Positions 8,544 through 17,021 are shown, numbered from the stretch's first letter. The stretch is 64,000 nucleotides of DNA from Spirochaetota bacterium (GCA_029265255.1 JAJUJQ010000001.1:558001-622000); one strand, 5' to 3'. A program made the numbers and translations. The notes: a model not told the origin generated them from the letters alone.

Positions 8544-9494
8544 CTATGGAACGAGCTGTGAGATCTCGGTCACTACGATGTCTGTACCGCCACGGCGCTT
8601 GATTTCGGGAATGAGAGATGCAAGCGTCTCCCGTGGGGCGGCTACTTTCACCGCATAGCCATCATCCTTCCCCAGCGGTGAGATGGTCGGTGCCCTCAGG
8701 CATGGAAGGATGCTTACCAGCTGATCAAGCAGCTCGGCGGAAATATTCATTTCCAGCATGACTCGCCTTCGAGCCTCAAGGACCGAACGGAACAGCAGGA
8801 TCATCGATTCTGCCGCTTCTTTTTTCGCGGGATTCTGCATAAGCTCCCGTGATGCATACAGGCGCGTGGAACTGGTCATGAGGGTATCGATGATGTCGAG
8901 TTTGTTGCTGCGGAGAGTTGTGCCGGTTGCCGAATTGTCGATGATGAGATCGGCGTCCTCCGGAGGGAATACTTCTGTCGCGCCATACGAACGTACAAAG
9001 GCTGCTCCCGGCAGCTGTTGGTCTATCCACGCACGCGCCAGTCCCTCGTACTCTGACGCGACAATCGGTGTCCGACCGCAAATATTTCTTAGCGCCTCGG
9101 TCCTGATCGCAGTATCTCTATATTTATTAAAGACTTCAGCGATTTCCAGGGGAGCGGCGGCAACAATGGTGACAGGATCGAGGCCTGTATCCATGAGCTC
9201 GATCAGATCGAGCCCCAGTTCTTTGACCCAGTCGGCTCCGGCAAACCCAATATCCCTGCTGCCGGTCGCGAGCATCTCGACAATGTTTTGTGGCTTGAGC
9301 AATTTCGCCTCGAACGCGACGGTACCAAACGAAGTAACAAGGGGAGTACCATTTCCCATGCGTGGGCGGTACTCTCGTTCATCAAGGCTGACACGGAGAC
9401 CAGCGTCATTGAGCAGGTCGACTACTTTCTGTTGCATTCGCCCTTTCGGCAGTCCAATTCTGAATTCAATGGACTTTTCCCTGTTTTGTTCCAT
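8544..9494 (-). CDS. hisG: ATP phosphoribosyltransferase, long form HisG
   Basis: A 316-residue first enzyme of histidine synthesis, joining ATP and PRPP. N-terminal catalytic part: IGLPKGRM, GFAGADWVKELG; PRPP loop in DNSATGTTLRSN. After about residue 235 there is an additional domain with the MLEMNISAELLDQLVSILPCLRAPT block typical of the long, histidine-feedback-inhibited form, so no HisZ partner is needed. ATG 9494 has AGGAGGA 5-6 bases upstream. It is preceded by the His attenuator, so both enzyme feedback and transcriptional control by histidine are expected. Confidence 0.95.
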   Translation of the reverse strand: MEQNREKSIEFRIGLPKGRMQQKVVDLLNDAGLRVSLDEREYRPRMGNGTPLVTSFGTVAFEAKLLKPQNIVEMLATGSRDIGFAGADWVKELGLDLIELMDTGLDPVTIVAAAPLEIAEVFNKYRDTAIRTEALRNICGRTPIVASEYEGLARAWIDQQLPGAAFVRSYGATEVFPPEDADLIIDNSATGTTLRSNKLDIIDTLMTSSTRLYASRELMQNPAKKEAAESMILLFRSVLEARRRVMLEMNISAELLDQLVSILPCLRAPTISPLGKDDGYAVKVAAPRETLASLIPEIKRRGGTDIVVTEISQLVP

Positions 9495-9525
9495 TCATTC
9501 CTCCTGCCGCCATAAAAATAGCGGT

Positions 9526-9553
9526 AAAAAAGAAGCCGGCTCTGGGGCCGGCC
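9526..9553 (-). terminator. Second intrinsic terminator of the his leader
   Basis: On the minus strand a GCCGGC stem (arms 9547-9552 and 9535-9540) closes over a 6-base loop and is followed by TTCTTTTTT. It lies 32 bases before the hisG start. The arms repeat the GCCGGC core of the first terminator (9573-9599), so four copies of GCCGGC lie within 64 bases and arms of the two hairpins could pair with each other. Confidence 0.75.
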
Positions 9554-9572
9554 TCCGGAAGACTTCCGAAAC

Positions 9573-9599
9573 AAAAAGCCGGCCCATTGGAGCCGGCTT
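9573..9599 (-). terminator. First intrinsic terminator (attenuator) of the his leader
   Basis: On the minus strand AAGCCGGC pairs with GCCGGCTT (arms 9592-9599 and 9576-9583, 8-base loop) followed by a T tract. It lies downstream of the His-codon peptide, where an attenuator terminator is expected. Together with the pause hairpin at 9638-9667 it forms the regulatory leader. Confidence 0.85.
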
Positions 9600-9631
9600 G
9601 CTGGTGTTCCTTGCAGATACAGGCGTACGCC

Positions 9632-9700
9632 TCACCGCATCACGGCTCCATGAGAACTGCCGTGATGATGATGGAGGGAAGCACGCACTGTAAAATTCAT
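9632..9700 (-). CDS. hisL: His operon leader peptide (22 residues, four consecutive His)
   Basis: Minus-strand ATG at 9700 begins MNFTVRASL, followed by four His codons, then GSSHGAVMR and TGA at 9632. Five of 22 residues are His. The His run sits inside the first arm of a perfect 9-bp hairpin (CATCACGGC at 9659-9667 with GCCGTGATG at 9638-9646), the position of the pause hairpin in classical attenuators. Ribosome stalling on uncharged His-tRNA would melt it and allow an antiterminator. There is no clear ribosome binding site and the predicted 5' UTR is only about 9 bases. A longer GTG-started frame in the same place (9704-9495) is a shadow. Confidence 0.88.
   Translation of the reverse strand: MNFTVRASLHHHHGSSHGAVMR
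9638..9667 (-). promoter_or_regulatory. His leader pause hairpin
   Basis: A perfect 9-bp inverted repeat (arms 9659-9667 and 9638-9646, 12-base loop) whose 5' arm holds the last His codons of the leader peptide and whose 3' arm lies near the peptide stop. This matches the 1:2 hairpin of ribosome-mediated attenuators. Confidence 0.75.
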
Positions 9701-9716
9701 ACACATATCACTGTAT

Positions 9717-9745
9717 ACTATTGCAATTTCTTTTGAATGTGTCAA
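9717..9745 (-). promoter_or_regulatory. Promoter of the his operon
   Basis: Minus-strand -35 TTGACA (9740-9745), 17-base spacer, -10 AATAGT (9717-9722). The predicted start near 9710 gives a leader of about 215 bases ahead of hisG. Confidence 0.75.
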
Positions 9746-9801
9746 GCAGGCATTCCCGCATTCTTTCAATTCCAATCAATTTGGAGTAAAACTGTGCAGT
9801 G

Positions 9802-10716
9802 ATGAGTGATGATAGTCAGGAAAATGGTGCATACTATCCGGAAGGACCCGAGCAACATCAGCGAGGGCATGGGGAATCAGCGATAGTATACCCTGTCATT
9901 TCGCGAAGGTCCCATGGATTGTCGCTGGGGATCAATCTGTTTCCTGACAGGAAAGTGTGCACCTACCATTGCCCCTATTGCGAAGTTCCGGCCTTTTCAA
10001 ACCCCGCGGCGCTGCTGAGGCAGGGAATGGTAGATTCGGCTCTCAGGCGTTTTTTCATGGAAGACTGGCCGGCGCTTGGCAATTCTTTTGAGCTGAAGGA
10101 TATCTGCCTTTCAGGAAACGGTGAGCCGACCTGTTCGCCATTTTTTAAAGAAAGCATTCATACCTTGGCAAGGCTCCGGCAAGAGAAGGCAGTCCCACTC
10201 GTTCCAATTGTGCTCATCACTAATTCGACCGGGTTCTTAAACCGCGAAATGGTCACTTTCATCCAGAATGCTGCACCCATGGTCGATCTTGAAGTATGGG
10301 CAAAGCTGGATGGGGGGACACCCGCGCTCCATTCCATCTGTTCGGGCTCATCGTACGCATATAAGGCTATTGTGGAAGGCATCGCCCGTTTCTCGCGATC
10401 ATGGCCGGTTATCATTCAGACCATGATCTTTGTGGACAGTCGCTCTGATACGCTTCTCTTCGATCCTGAAGCCTATGTCGAAAGCGTGGAGCATATTCGA
10501 AGCGAGGGCGGGCAGATCAGCGCGCTCCAGCTCTACACTCTTGCGCGCGCGCCGTATGAATCATGGCCGCGAGCACTGGGTGATAACGAATTGGCCGCAA
10601 TCGCTGGGGAGGTAGCTGGTTTGCTCAGCGGCGGGATACGGATCGAATGCTATGGAAGCCGGGGTGAAATCGACGTCGTACCATCATCAGGCAGGATAAT
10701 CGATGGCAATCGTTGA
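9802..10716 (+). CDS. Radical SAM protein, COG0731-like
   Basis: A 304-residue radical SAM enzyme with the cluster motif CTYHCPYC (about residues 53-60) just after GLSLGINLFPDRKV, and a SAM-binding block LSGNGEPTCSP. This pattern matches the family of stand-alone bacterial proteins related to wyosine tRNA modification enzymes (COG0731), whose bacterial role is not established. No extra Fe-S cysteine cluster is evident at the C-terminus. ATG 9802 is used; a GTG one codon earlier is equally possible, with GGAG about 15 bases upstream. The 3' end overlaps the next gene by 14 bases. Confidence 0.8.
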   Translation: MSDDSQENGAYYPEGPEQHQRGHGESAIVYPVISRRSHGLSLGINLFPDRKVCTYHCPYCEVPAFSNPAALLRQGMVDSALRRFFMEDWPALGNSFELKDICLSGNGEPTCSPFFKESIHTLARLRQEKAVPLVPIVLITNSTGFLNREMVTFIQNAAPMVDLEVWAKLDGGTPALHSICSGSSYAYKAIVEGIARFSRSWPVIIQTMIFVDSRSDTLLFDPEAYVESVEHIRSEGGQISALQLYTLARAPYESWPRALGDNELAAIAGEVAGLLSGGIRIECYGSRGEIDVVPSSGRIIDGNR

Positions 10717-11596
10717 TCTGCATACCCATTCCTCGGCTTCGGATGGGGAGTTGTCGCCATCAGCCCTGGTTCAGGAAGCATGCCGCTTCGGCCTAGCCAC
10801 CCTTGCCCTGACCGATCATGACACTGTCGCCGGTATCGCCGAAGCGCGCCATGCTGCGCGAGAATCGGGCCTGGAATTCATTCCTGGCATCGAAATTGAA
10901 ATCGAGTTCGAACCAGGCGAATTTCATCTTCTCGGCTATGGAATCGACGAAACATCAACCGCTCTTCAGGATGCAGTCTCAACACTAGCACATGCACGTC
11001 ATGAACGGAATCAGGCGATATTGGAGCGCATTGCCGCTGCGGGTCTTCCCCTTGATGTTGCGGCTATCGAGGCTCTCTCCGAGGTGTCGTACCTTGGAAG
11101 GCCGCATCTTGCCGACCTTCTGGTCCAGGCACGGTGCGCTCATACCCGGCAGGAGGCCTTCGATCGTTGGTTGGGCAAAGGAAAGCCATTTTATATCAGA
11201 AAATCGTGTCTTCCGCTCGAGGATGCCATCGAGGTAATTCGCGCCGCGGGCGGCATACCGGTACTCGCCCACCCCTATTCGCTTTTTGTATCAAAACCAA
11301 TGCTGGGAACGCTGCTTTCCCGCTGGAAGGACATGGGGATTGAAGGGCTCGAAGCGTATCATCCCACCGCGAAATACGGCCAATGCGCAATACTTGAGCG
11401 CATGGCGGCGGAGCGAGGTATGTTCGTGACTGCGGGGTCGGATTATCATGGCAAAAAGCGGCCAGAATGCGGCCTGGGTCGTACGGCAGGCAAGGTTGCC
11501 ATTGACAGCAGGTTCAGGGATAATCTTGTGTCGGCCATGAGAAGCCGAGGTGCTCATTCTTCCCCTGGTTCTTCAGACTCCTCGCTCAGAGCTTGA
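10703..11596 (+). CDS. PHP-domain phosphoesterase (RNase AM / nucleoside bisphosphatase-like)
   Basis: A 297-residue PHP metallo-phosphoesterase. Metal ligands are in DLHTHSSASDG (N-terminus), TDHDT, PGIEIE, LAHPYS and a C-terminal GSDYHG. The order and length match the YciV/RNase AM family, which acts on 3',5'-nucleoside bisphosphates and short RNA 5' ends. Because it is close to the his operon, which lacks a histidinol-phosphate phosphatase, that role is worth considering, but HisJ-type PHP proteins differ in sequence. It overlaps the upstream radical SAM gene by 14 bases and is convergent with the permease gene, overlapping 43 bases. Confidence 0.85.
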   Translation: MAIVDLHTHSSASDGELSPSALVQEACRFGLATLALTDHDTVAGIAEARHAARESGLEFIPGIEIEIEFEPGEFHLLGYGIDETSTALQDAVSTLAHARHERNQAILERIAAAGLPLDVAAIEALSEVSYLGRPHLADLLVQARCAHTRQEAFDRWLGKGKPFYIRKSCLPLEDAIEVIRAAGGIPVLAHPYSLFVSKPMLGTLLSRWKDMGIEGLEAYHPTAKYGQCAILERMAAERGMFVTAGSDYHGKKRPECGLGRTAGKVAIDSRFRDNLVSAMRSRGAHSSPGSSDSSLRA

Positions 11597-12690
11597 TATA
11601 GCTCTCCGGCGGCAATGAAGAGCATCAGGACCAACGGCCCAAGGATCAATCCGTTAAAGCCGAAAACCGTCAGTCCTCCCACGATCGAGAAGAACAGAAA
11701 GAGCGGATGAACCTTGAGTTGCTCCCCAAGCACCACCGGTCGGACAAAATTATCAAGGGACGATACCAGAATTCCCGCCGATGCAAGAAACACGACCGCT
11801 CTCAGAATGCTTCCAGTGGTAGCCATATACAGCCCCATGGGGAACCAGATAAGCGCGGTTCCTACCATGGGGACGAAAGACGCAATAGCGGTGAGTGCCG
11901 CGAGCACCAGACCGTTTTTAAATCCGAACACGATGCTCAACATGAACATCATGAATCCCTGGAAAGCAGCAACGAGAAAATAGCCTTTGACGAGTTGTCG
12001 ACCCGTTTCGCCAAGCTTGCGAAGAAAGAGTCTTGTATGGGCAGGGTCGGTGGGCATCATGGATACGATGGTTTCGCCAAGCGACTTGCCGTCCATAAGG
12101 AGATAGTAGAGCGTGAACATCATAAACATAATGGCGATCACGAATTTTGCAACATTCTTCAGAAGGGTTCCCGACAGCGAAAGCAGATGATTTGCGCTCG
12201 TGGCAAGAAAGGCTTGCAGATCTCTGAAAGGATCGAATCTTCCGAGTTCAAAGGATTCTCCCAGGAAGGATTGGAGCGCTGTTCCAAATGAACTCTGTGG
12301 ATCGATCTGCAGCACATGGGCATTGGCCTCGAAAAAGTGAACTGCATTCTTTAAAAGGTCGATAAGCTGTCGAATGACGGCAAATGCAAGGAAGGCCATC
12401 GGAGTGAGGATGATCAATATGCCAAAAATAGACAAAAAGAGCGCGCTCGCCCTCATTCTCAAGGGTCTTCGCCCTTTTGGCGTTTTAGCGGGAACCCCTT
12501 TCAGAAAGCGTGCGTGGAGCGGTTCAAGGAAGACATAGAGTAGTCCCGACCACAGGATTACAGTGATGAAAGGGTAGAGCAGACGGGCCACAAGCAGGAA
12601 CAGTGCAAGGAAAAACAATAAAAATGCGATTCTTCGCGGGTTTGTCATCTTCATTGATCGTATCATAAACCGGCGATGCGGATCCTGCAT
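11554..12690 (-). CDS. AI-2E family membrane transporter (PerM-like)
   Basis: About 378 residues with seven to eight membrane segments. The first (about residues 19-50) has FLLFFLALFLLVARLLYP. The C-terminal block SIVGGLTVFGFNGLILGPL is the hallmark of the AI-2E/PerM family, whose members have been linked to autoinducer-2 or Na+/H+ transport; substrate unknown here. The start is uncertain. ATG 12690 has GGGG 5 bases upstream; a GTG at 12720 and ATGs at 12666 and 12654 are in frame. Confidence 0.88.
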   Translation of the reverse strand: MQDPHRRFMIRSMKMTNPRRIAFLLFFLALFLLVARLLYPFITVILWSGLLYVFLEPLHARFLKGVPAKTPKGRRPLRMRASALFLSIFGILIILTPMAFLAFAVIRQLIDLLKNAVHFFEANAHVLQIDPQSSFGTALQSFLGESFELGRFDPFRDLQAFLATSANHLLSLSGTLLKNVAKFVIAIMFMMFTLYYLLMDGKSLGETIVSMMPTDPAHTRLFLRKLGETGRQLVKGYFLVAAFQGFMMFMLSIVFGFKNGLVLAALTAIASFVPMVGTALIWFPMGLYMATTGSILRAVVFLASAGILVSSLDNFVRPVVLGEQLKVHPLFLFFSIVGGLTVFGFNGLILGPLVLMLFIAAGELYQALSEESEEPGEE

Positions 12691-12749
12691 AGCATCCCCA
12701 TGGCTTTGCACTATGGACACTATCCTGTATTTCAGACCAATATATCGCC

Positions 12750-13442
12750 GTGAGTACGTTGTACATGGTTGCGACGCCGATTGGCAATCTTGGCGATATT
12801 ACGCTGCGCGCTCTGGAAACCCTCAAGGCGGTTGATATAATCGCCTGCGAAGATACGCGCCACACGCGCAAACTCCTCTCGCACTTCGACATCCATAAGC
12901 CATTGTTGTCCTGTCATGCCAACGATGAAGAACACGGCGCTCGCCGAATCGTTGCGCTTTTAGATGAAGGAAAGGATGTCGCCTATTGCTCCGACGCCGG
13001 CACACCTGGGCTTTCCGATCCGGGAGCCGTGCTTGTACGAGAGGCGCGTGCGAGGCAGCATCGTATTGTTCCCATACCCGGCCCAAGTGCATTTGCCGCC
13101 ATCGTCAGCGTCGCGGGCTTCTCGGGCAGAACAGTCACCTTCGACGGCTTTCTATCGCCGAAGCCAGGCAGACGACGATCGCGCCTCGCTGAGCTGCTCG
13201 ACCGGCCGGAATCCTTTGTGCTGTACGAATCACCCTTCCGCATCGCCAAACTTCTTGCGGATATAGCGTCGATTGATCCAGAACGCCGCATATGTATCGG
13301 GCGCGAGTTGACGAAATTGTACGAAGAGCTTGTCTGGGGCACTGCGGCAGAACTCGCCGGTCGTTTCCCTGCGGAATCCGTAAAAGGGGAATTCTGCGTG
13401 ATGGTCGAAGGAAAGCCTGGCAAGGGAGAAATGTCCGAATGA
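12750..13442 (+). CDS. rsmI: 16S rRNA (cytidine-1402-2'-O)-methyltransferase RsmI
   Basis: A 230-residue tetrapyrrole-methylase-fold enzyme that methylates the ribose of C1402 in 16S rRNA. Motifs: VATPIGNLGDITLRAL at the N-terminus, CEDTRHTRKLL, SDAGTPGLSDPG, and PGPSA. It is shorter than E. coli RsmI (286) because the C-terminal domain is reduced. It starts with GTG. Its TGA overlaps the ATG of the next RNA methyltransferase. Confidence 0.94.
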   Translation: MSTLYMVATPIGNLGDITLRALETLKAVDIIACEDTRHTRKLLSHFDIHKPLLSCHANDEEHGARRIVALLDEGKDVAYCSDAGTPGLSDPGAVLVREARARQHRIVPIPGPSAFAAIVSVAGFSGRTVTFDGFLSPKPGRRRSRLAELLDRPESFVLYESPFRIAKLLADIASIDPERRICIGRELTKLYEELVWGTAAELAGRFPAESVKGEFCVMVEGKPGKGEMSE

Positions 13443-14221
13443 ATCTCCGCCTTCTTTCTCATCTGCATGGCAGGGCCCGTGTGCGAAAAGCTGTTCTTAT
13501 TCTTGAGAAAATAGAACGGGAACGGGAGCTCGATGCGCAGCGTTGGGCATTTCTCCAGGCTCTTGTGGATTTTCTTGCATTGGATACCGAGAGCGGTGAA
13601 GAAGTGAGAATCGCGGCTCGGTCTTGCGCGATTGACCTTGCAGCCAACAGCGCGGAATGGATCCGTGCGGTAAACAGACTCCGCCATCGACTCATGACGA
13701 TATCCGGCCAGTCTCCTGCCGATTGGGACTTTCTGTCCTCTCCACGGCAGACCATGCCTGGTACGGCAAAAAAAACCGGCATGCGAGTCTATCTGGAAGA
13801 TATTCGATCTCCGTATAACGTGGGAAGCATTTTCAGAACCGCAGAAGCGCTGGGATTCGAGGAAGTACTGCTGTCACCGGAGTGCGCTGATCCCGCGCAT
13901 CCGCGCGCCATGAGAACAGCCATGGGAACCATCGGCCGCCTTCCATGGCGTCGAGTTTCGCTGGAAGAGCTGGACAGCATGGAGGGAACATTCGTGCTTG
14001 AGGTAGGCGGCACACTCATAGGCGATTTTGAATTTCCCTTTCCAGGAATCATTGTGCTCGGTTCTGAAGAACTTGGGGTGTCAAGCCAGGCTCGTACCTT
14101 ATGTAAAGCTGGCGTGGTATCCATCCCTCTTGTGGGGACAAAGGCTTCGCTCAACGTGGCCACTGCGTTCGGGATTGCTGCATGGGCGTGGTTTTCGTCT
14201 CCCATTCGGAATCGCTGTTGA
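13439..14221 (+). CDS. TrmH/SpoU family RNA 2'-O-methyltransferase
   Basis: A 260-residue protein with an N-terminal helical region (residues 1-110) and a C-terminal SPOUT knot domain: LEDIRSPYNVGSIFRTAEAL, IIVLGSEELGVS and VSIPLVGTKASLNVATAF. It methylates a ribose in tRNA or rRNA; the target cannot be read from sequence. ATG 13439 gives an ATGA overlap with rsmI; an open frame continues upstream inside rsmI but is not expected to be used. The pair makes a small rRNA/tRNA modification operon. Confidence 0.9.
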   Translation: MNLRLLSHLHGRARVRKAVLILEKIERERELDAQRWAFLQALVDFLALDTESGEEVRIAARSCAIDLAANSAEWIRAVNRLRHRLMTISGQSPADWDFLSSPRQTMPGTAKKTGMRVYLEDIRSPYNVGSIFRTAEALGFEEVLLSPECADPAHPRAMRTAMGTIGRLPWRRVSLEELDSMEGTFVLEVGGTLIGDFEFPFPGIIVLGSEELGVSSQARTLCKAGVVSIPLVGTKASLNVATAFGIAAWAWFSSPIRNRC

Positions 14222-14246
14222 CGGATCTGGAAACCCGTCGTACACT
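14218..14246 (+). promoter_or_regulatory. Promoter of the sugar ABC ATPase gene
   Basis: TTGACG (14218-14223), 17-base spacer, TACACT (14241-14246). The -35 box overlaps the stop of the preceding gene, so the ATPase can be transcribed independently. Confidence 0.5.
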
Positions 14247-14282
14247 GAATACAATAACATACACCTCTGAAAGGGAGGATTC

Positions 14283-15401
14283 ATGGCTAAGGTAGAACTC
14301 AAGGGCATAGGGAAGGTGTACGAAGGAAATGTTCGTGCCGTCACCAATGCCAACATTACGATCAACGACAAAGAATTTGTCGTATTCGTCGGTCCCTCGG
14401 GATGCGGCAAGACAACCACGCTCCGCATGATCGCAGGTCTCGAGGATATCACGGAAGGGGAGCTGTACATCGACGGCAAACTGGTCAACGATGTACCCCC
14501 CAAGGACAGGGATATCGCCATGGTATTCCAGAACTATGCGCTTTATCCCCATATGTCCGTCTATGAGAACATGGCATTCGGTCTCAAGATCCGCAAGTTG
14601 CCGAAGGAAGAGATTGATGCACGCGTCAAGGAAGCGGCGCGCATTCTGGACATAGAAAAATTCCTTGACCGCAAACCAAAACAGCTGTCGGGCGGCCAGC
14701 GGCAGCGCGTCGCAGTCGGCCGAGCGATCGTTCGCAAGCCAAAGGTCTTTTTGTTCGACGAACCGTTGTCGAACCTTGACGCAAAGCTCCGTGTGCAGAT
14801 GAGGGCCGAACTCATTGAGCTCCACGACCGGCTGCAGGCGACCATGATCTATGTAACGCACGATCAAGTGGAAGCCATGACCATGGGAGACAAGATCGTG
14901 GTGATGAAGGATGGCGTGGTTCAGCAGATTGGCTCGCCGCTCTATCTCTACAACAACCCCATCAATAAATTTGTCGCCGGTTTCATCGGCTCACCGCCTA
15001 TGAACTTCCTTACGGTCAATGTCGTCGAGGACGGAGGAGCGGTCTTTATCGATGAGGGTTCGTTCAGGCTGCAACCGGATGAAAAGCATCAGGCCCTTCT
15101 CAAACCGTATGTGGGCAAGAGCGTCTATTTTGGCATTCGCCCCGAGGATCTGCCGGTTGCCGACGCTGCCCATCCTGGGCAGAAATTCAATGCCAAAGTC
15201 ACGGTCGTAGAGCCGCTCGGTGCCGAGATACACCTCCAGGCGACCACTCCGACCCAGATCATGGTTGCTCGCATCCCGCCGCACCATCTCTATAAACACG
15301 GCGACGAGATCACCTTTGCGCCGGTCCTGTCCAAGGCTATCTATTTTGACCGGGAGACGGAGAAGAGCATTCTGCCCGTCAAGTGGAATGAGCAGGAGTA
15401 A
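14283..15401 (+). CDS. Carbohydrate ABC transporter ATPase, MsmK/UgpC/MalK type
   Basis: A 372-residue ATPase that energises sugar import. Walker A GPSGCGKTT (residues about 37-45), Q-loop FQNYALYPHMSV, signature LSGGQRQRVA, Walker B VFLFDEP, and H-loop YVTHDQ are complete. The C-terminal third is the OB-fold regulatory domain (FGIRPEDL) of the CUT1 subfamily. No permease or binding-protein gene is nearby, which fits a shared ATPase serving several sugar systems. AGGGAGG lies 6 bases before ATG. A strong terminator follows. Confidence 0.95.
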   Translation: MAKVELKGIGKVYEGNVRAVTNANITINDKEFVVFVGPSGCGKTTTLRMIAGLEDITEGELYIDGKLVNDVPPKDRDIAMVFQNYALYPHMSVYENMAFGLKIRKLPKEEIDARVKEAARILDIEKFLDRKPKQLSGGQRQRVAVGRAIVRKPKVFLFDEPLSNLDAKLRVQMRAELIELHDRLQATMIYVTHDQVEAMTMGDKIVVMKDGVVQQIGSPLYLYNNPINKFVAGFIGSPPMNFLTVNVVEDGGAVFIDEGSFRLQPDEKHQALLKPYVGKSVYFGIRPEDLPVADAAHPGQKFNAKVTVVEPLGAEIHLQATTPTQIMVARIPPHHLYKHGDEITFAPVLSKAIYFDRETEKSILPVKWNEQE

Positions 15402-15430
15402 TCTGCTCTCCACGGAGTCTGCTTCAACAG

Positions 15431-15465
15431 AAAGGGCTGCCCATTCCTCGCAGGCAGCCCTTTTT
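15431..15465 (+). terminator. Intrinsic terminator after the ABC ATPase
   Basis: An 11-bp stem AAAGGGCTGCC (15431-15441) with GGCAGCCCTTT (15453-15463) and an 11-base loop, followed by T residues. The mirror stem would also work for minus-strand transcripts coming from the small gene at 15497. Confidence 0.9.
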
Positions 15466-15496
15466 CATTCTCACGAGAGGTCCATCATACCGTTGC

Positions 15497-15607
15497 CTAT
15501 TCAGTCTCCTTCGACTCCTTCTTGGCACGTTTTTCGGCGCGCTTTTCTTTGAGCGACTTCTGCGGCTTCTTTTTCTCAGACGACTTCGGCTTATCCATCG
15601 ATTTCAT
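15497..15607 (-). CDS. Tiny Lys/Glu-rich protein (36 residues)
   Basis: Minus-strand ATG 15607 gives a 36-residue protein, MKSMDKPKSSEKKKPQKSLK and onward, ending KESKETE; about half the residues are Lys or Glu/Asp/Arg. It has GGAGAG about 7 bases upstream, a promoter at 15629-15657 (TTGATA, 17 bases, GATAAT) and a terminator just downstream (15431-15465 works on this strand). This complete transcription unit argues that it is real. Likely disordered or a single charged helix. I do not recognise a function. Confidence 0.65.
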   Translation of the reverse strand: MKSMDKPKSSEKKKPQKSLKEKRAEKRAKKESKETE

Positions 15608-15628
15608 AGTGTATCTCTCCTCATCTCA

Positions 15629-15657
15629 ATTATCGGTTCAATATTCGGTTTTATCAA
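15629..15657 (-). promoter_or_regulatory. Promoter of the tiny KE-rich gene
   Basis: Minus-strand TTGATA (15652-15657), exactly 17 bases, GATAAT (15629-15634), 22 bases before the ATG. Confidence 0.65.
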
Positions 15658-15737
15658 TAAAAAACAGCGCTTTGGCTAGAAGCGGGCAGAACAGGTGATT
15701 TCTCGCTCAAAGTGCCTGAACCGCGGGCTTCACACTA

Positions 15738-17021
15738 TCATCTCGATATGCCGATCGGTTCTCCCTTGGTTACTCTGCCCATCACAAAGCGTGCTGCGAG
15801 CATGCAGGCGGAACAGAAAAGGAATATTCCCGAATACCCGAAGATATCGATGATGCCACCGGTAAGCACAGGGGCGAAGATGGCTGCCGCCTGGCTCGCG
15901 GTATAATACAGACCGGTATAGATACCGATCGTGCCCCACTCTGCCATCTGCCAGAGCATAGGGAAGGAATTAGTGATGATAGATACCCAGAATACGCCGA
16001 ACAGGAACATGATCAACCAGAAACTCGCAAGCCGCAGGCTGCTTGGCAGGGACGCAGTCAGCACCGGGTGAGCGAACAGCAGGGCAGTCAGGATCGCGAT
16101 AACCAATAGGCTTGTCCTGATGGTTCTCTTGCGGCCGATACGATGCGCCACATAGCCAGAAGGCAGCGCGAAAATAGCGTAGGCGATGCCAACCATTCCC
16201 GCTGCGAGCGCTGCGGTGCCGGTCGATGTATGGAGTACTTCAACCGAATATTTTCCTATAAATGGCAGCACGCCCTGATATCCGAGGAACCAGAGAAAGA
16301 GCGCTACAAGAATGTACAGGGCATTTTTATCTTTTTGAGCCGCGACGGCCCGGAAACTCGAGAGGATTGGCGATTTTTCCTCCGTTTCTCCAGGGTTTTC
16401 CGGCTTTCTTTCCCGGATGAACAAGAAAAGAAGAAGCACGGCAAATACGACCAGGACGCCGGCCAGCGGGAAAGGAATTCTATCTTTGGTCCTGCCAAGG
16501 AGGGGAATGGTGATTTCGAGGTCCATAAGCCGTGCCAGACCTATCGTCCCAACGATGCTCGCAATGCCTCCCATGGTGTTGATAACACCGTTCGCCTCGG
16601 AACGGTAATCAGCGGGGATGATGTCCGGCATGAGCGCAACGACAGGACCGCGAACCGACTGCTTTGCCAGGTTAAGAAAGAGCAATACGACGATAAGCAC
16701 CGCGAGCGATGTTTCTGCGGCGTAGGGGATACTGCCGAAAAACAGGGCGCTTAGAGGAAGCAGAATGAGAATCCAGGGCATACGGCGGCCGATGCGCGTC
16801 GAAGTACGATCTGACCAGGCGCTCACCAGAGGGATGAGAAAAATCGCGAGGATGTTATCGATAGTCATGAAAAATCCGACGAGGCTCATGCTGCCGATAT
16901 ATTTGCTGAGAAATATCGGCACATAGGTATCGTAGAGCGGATCCATAAGCCCCATGGTGAAGAATCCGAACCCAATCAGGAAGGTGACTCCCAGATATCT
17001 GCTGAATCCCTTGTCTTTCAT
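15738..17021 (-). CDS. MFS sugar transporter (SLC45/GPH-like)
   Basis: A 427-residue, 12-segment major facilitator protein. The loop after helix 2 reads SDRTSTRIGRRMPWI, typical of SLC45/GPH-like sugar porters, and helix 1 has FGFFTMGLMDPLYDTYVP. ATG 17021 overlaps the galactokinase stop (ATGA) and has AAGGAG upstream; upstream codons in the same frame fall inside galK and are not used. Coupling to galK suggests galactose or a galactoside as substrate, which is inference. Confidence 0.88.
   Translation of the reverse strand: MKDKGFSRYLGVTFLIGFGFFTMGLMDPLYDTYVPIFLSKYIGSMSLVGFFMTIDNILAIFLIPLVSAWSDRTSTRIGRRMPWILILLPLSALFFGSIPYAAETSLAVLIVVLLFLNLAKQSVRGPVVALMPDIIPADYRSEANGVINTMGGIASIVGTIGLARLMDLEITIPLLGRTKDRIPFPLAGVLVVFAVLLLFLFIRERKPENPGETEEKSPILSSFRAVAAQKDKNALYILVALFLWFLGYQGVLPFIGKYSVEVLHTSTGTAALAAGMVGIAYAIFALPSGYVAHRIGRKRTIRTSLLVIAILTALLFAHPVLTASLPSSLRLASFWLIMFLFGVFWVSIITNSFPMLWQMAEWGTIGIYTGLYYTASQAAAIFAPVLTGGIIDIFGYSGIFLFCSACMLAARFVMGRVTKGEPIGISR

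Noticed and set aside
9495..9704. 69-residue GTG-started frame over the his leader
   Set aside because: It reads through the attenuator terminators in another frame; the short ATG frame with the His run explains the region better.
10703..11596. PHP protein as the missing histidinol-phosphate phosphatase
   Set aside because: Its motif order and length fit the RNase AM/YciV group better than HisJ; kept only as a possibility.
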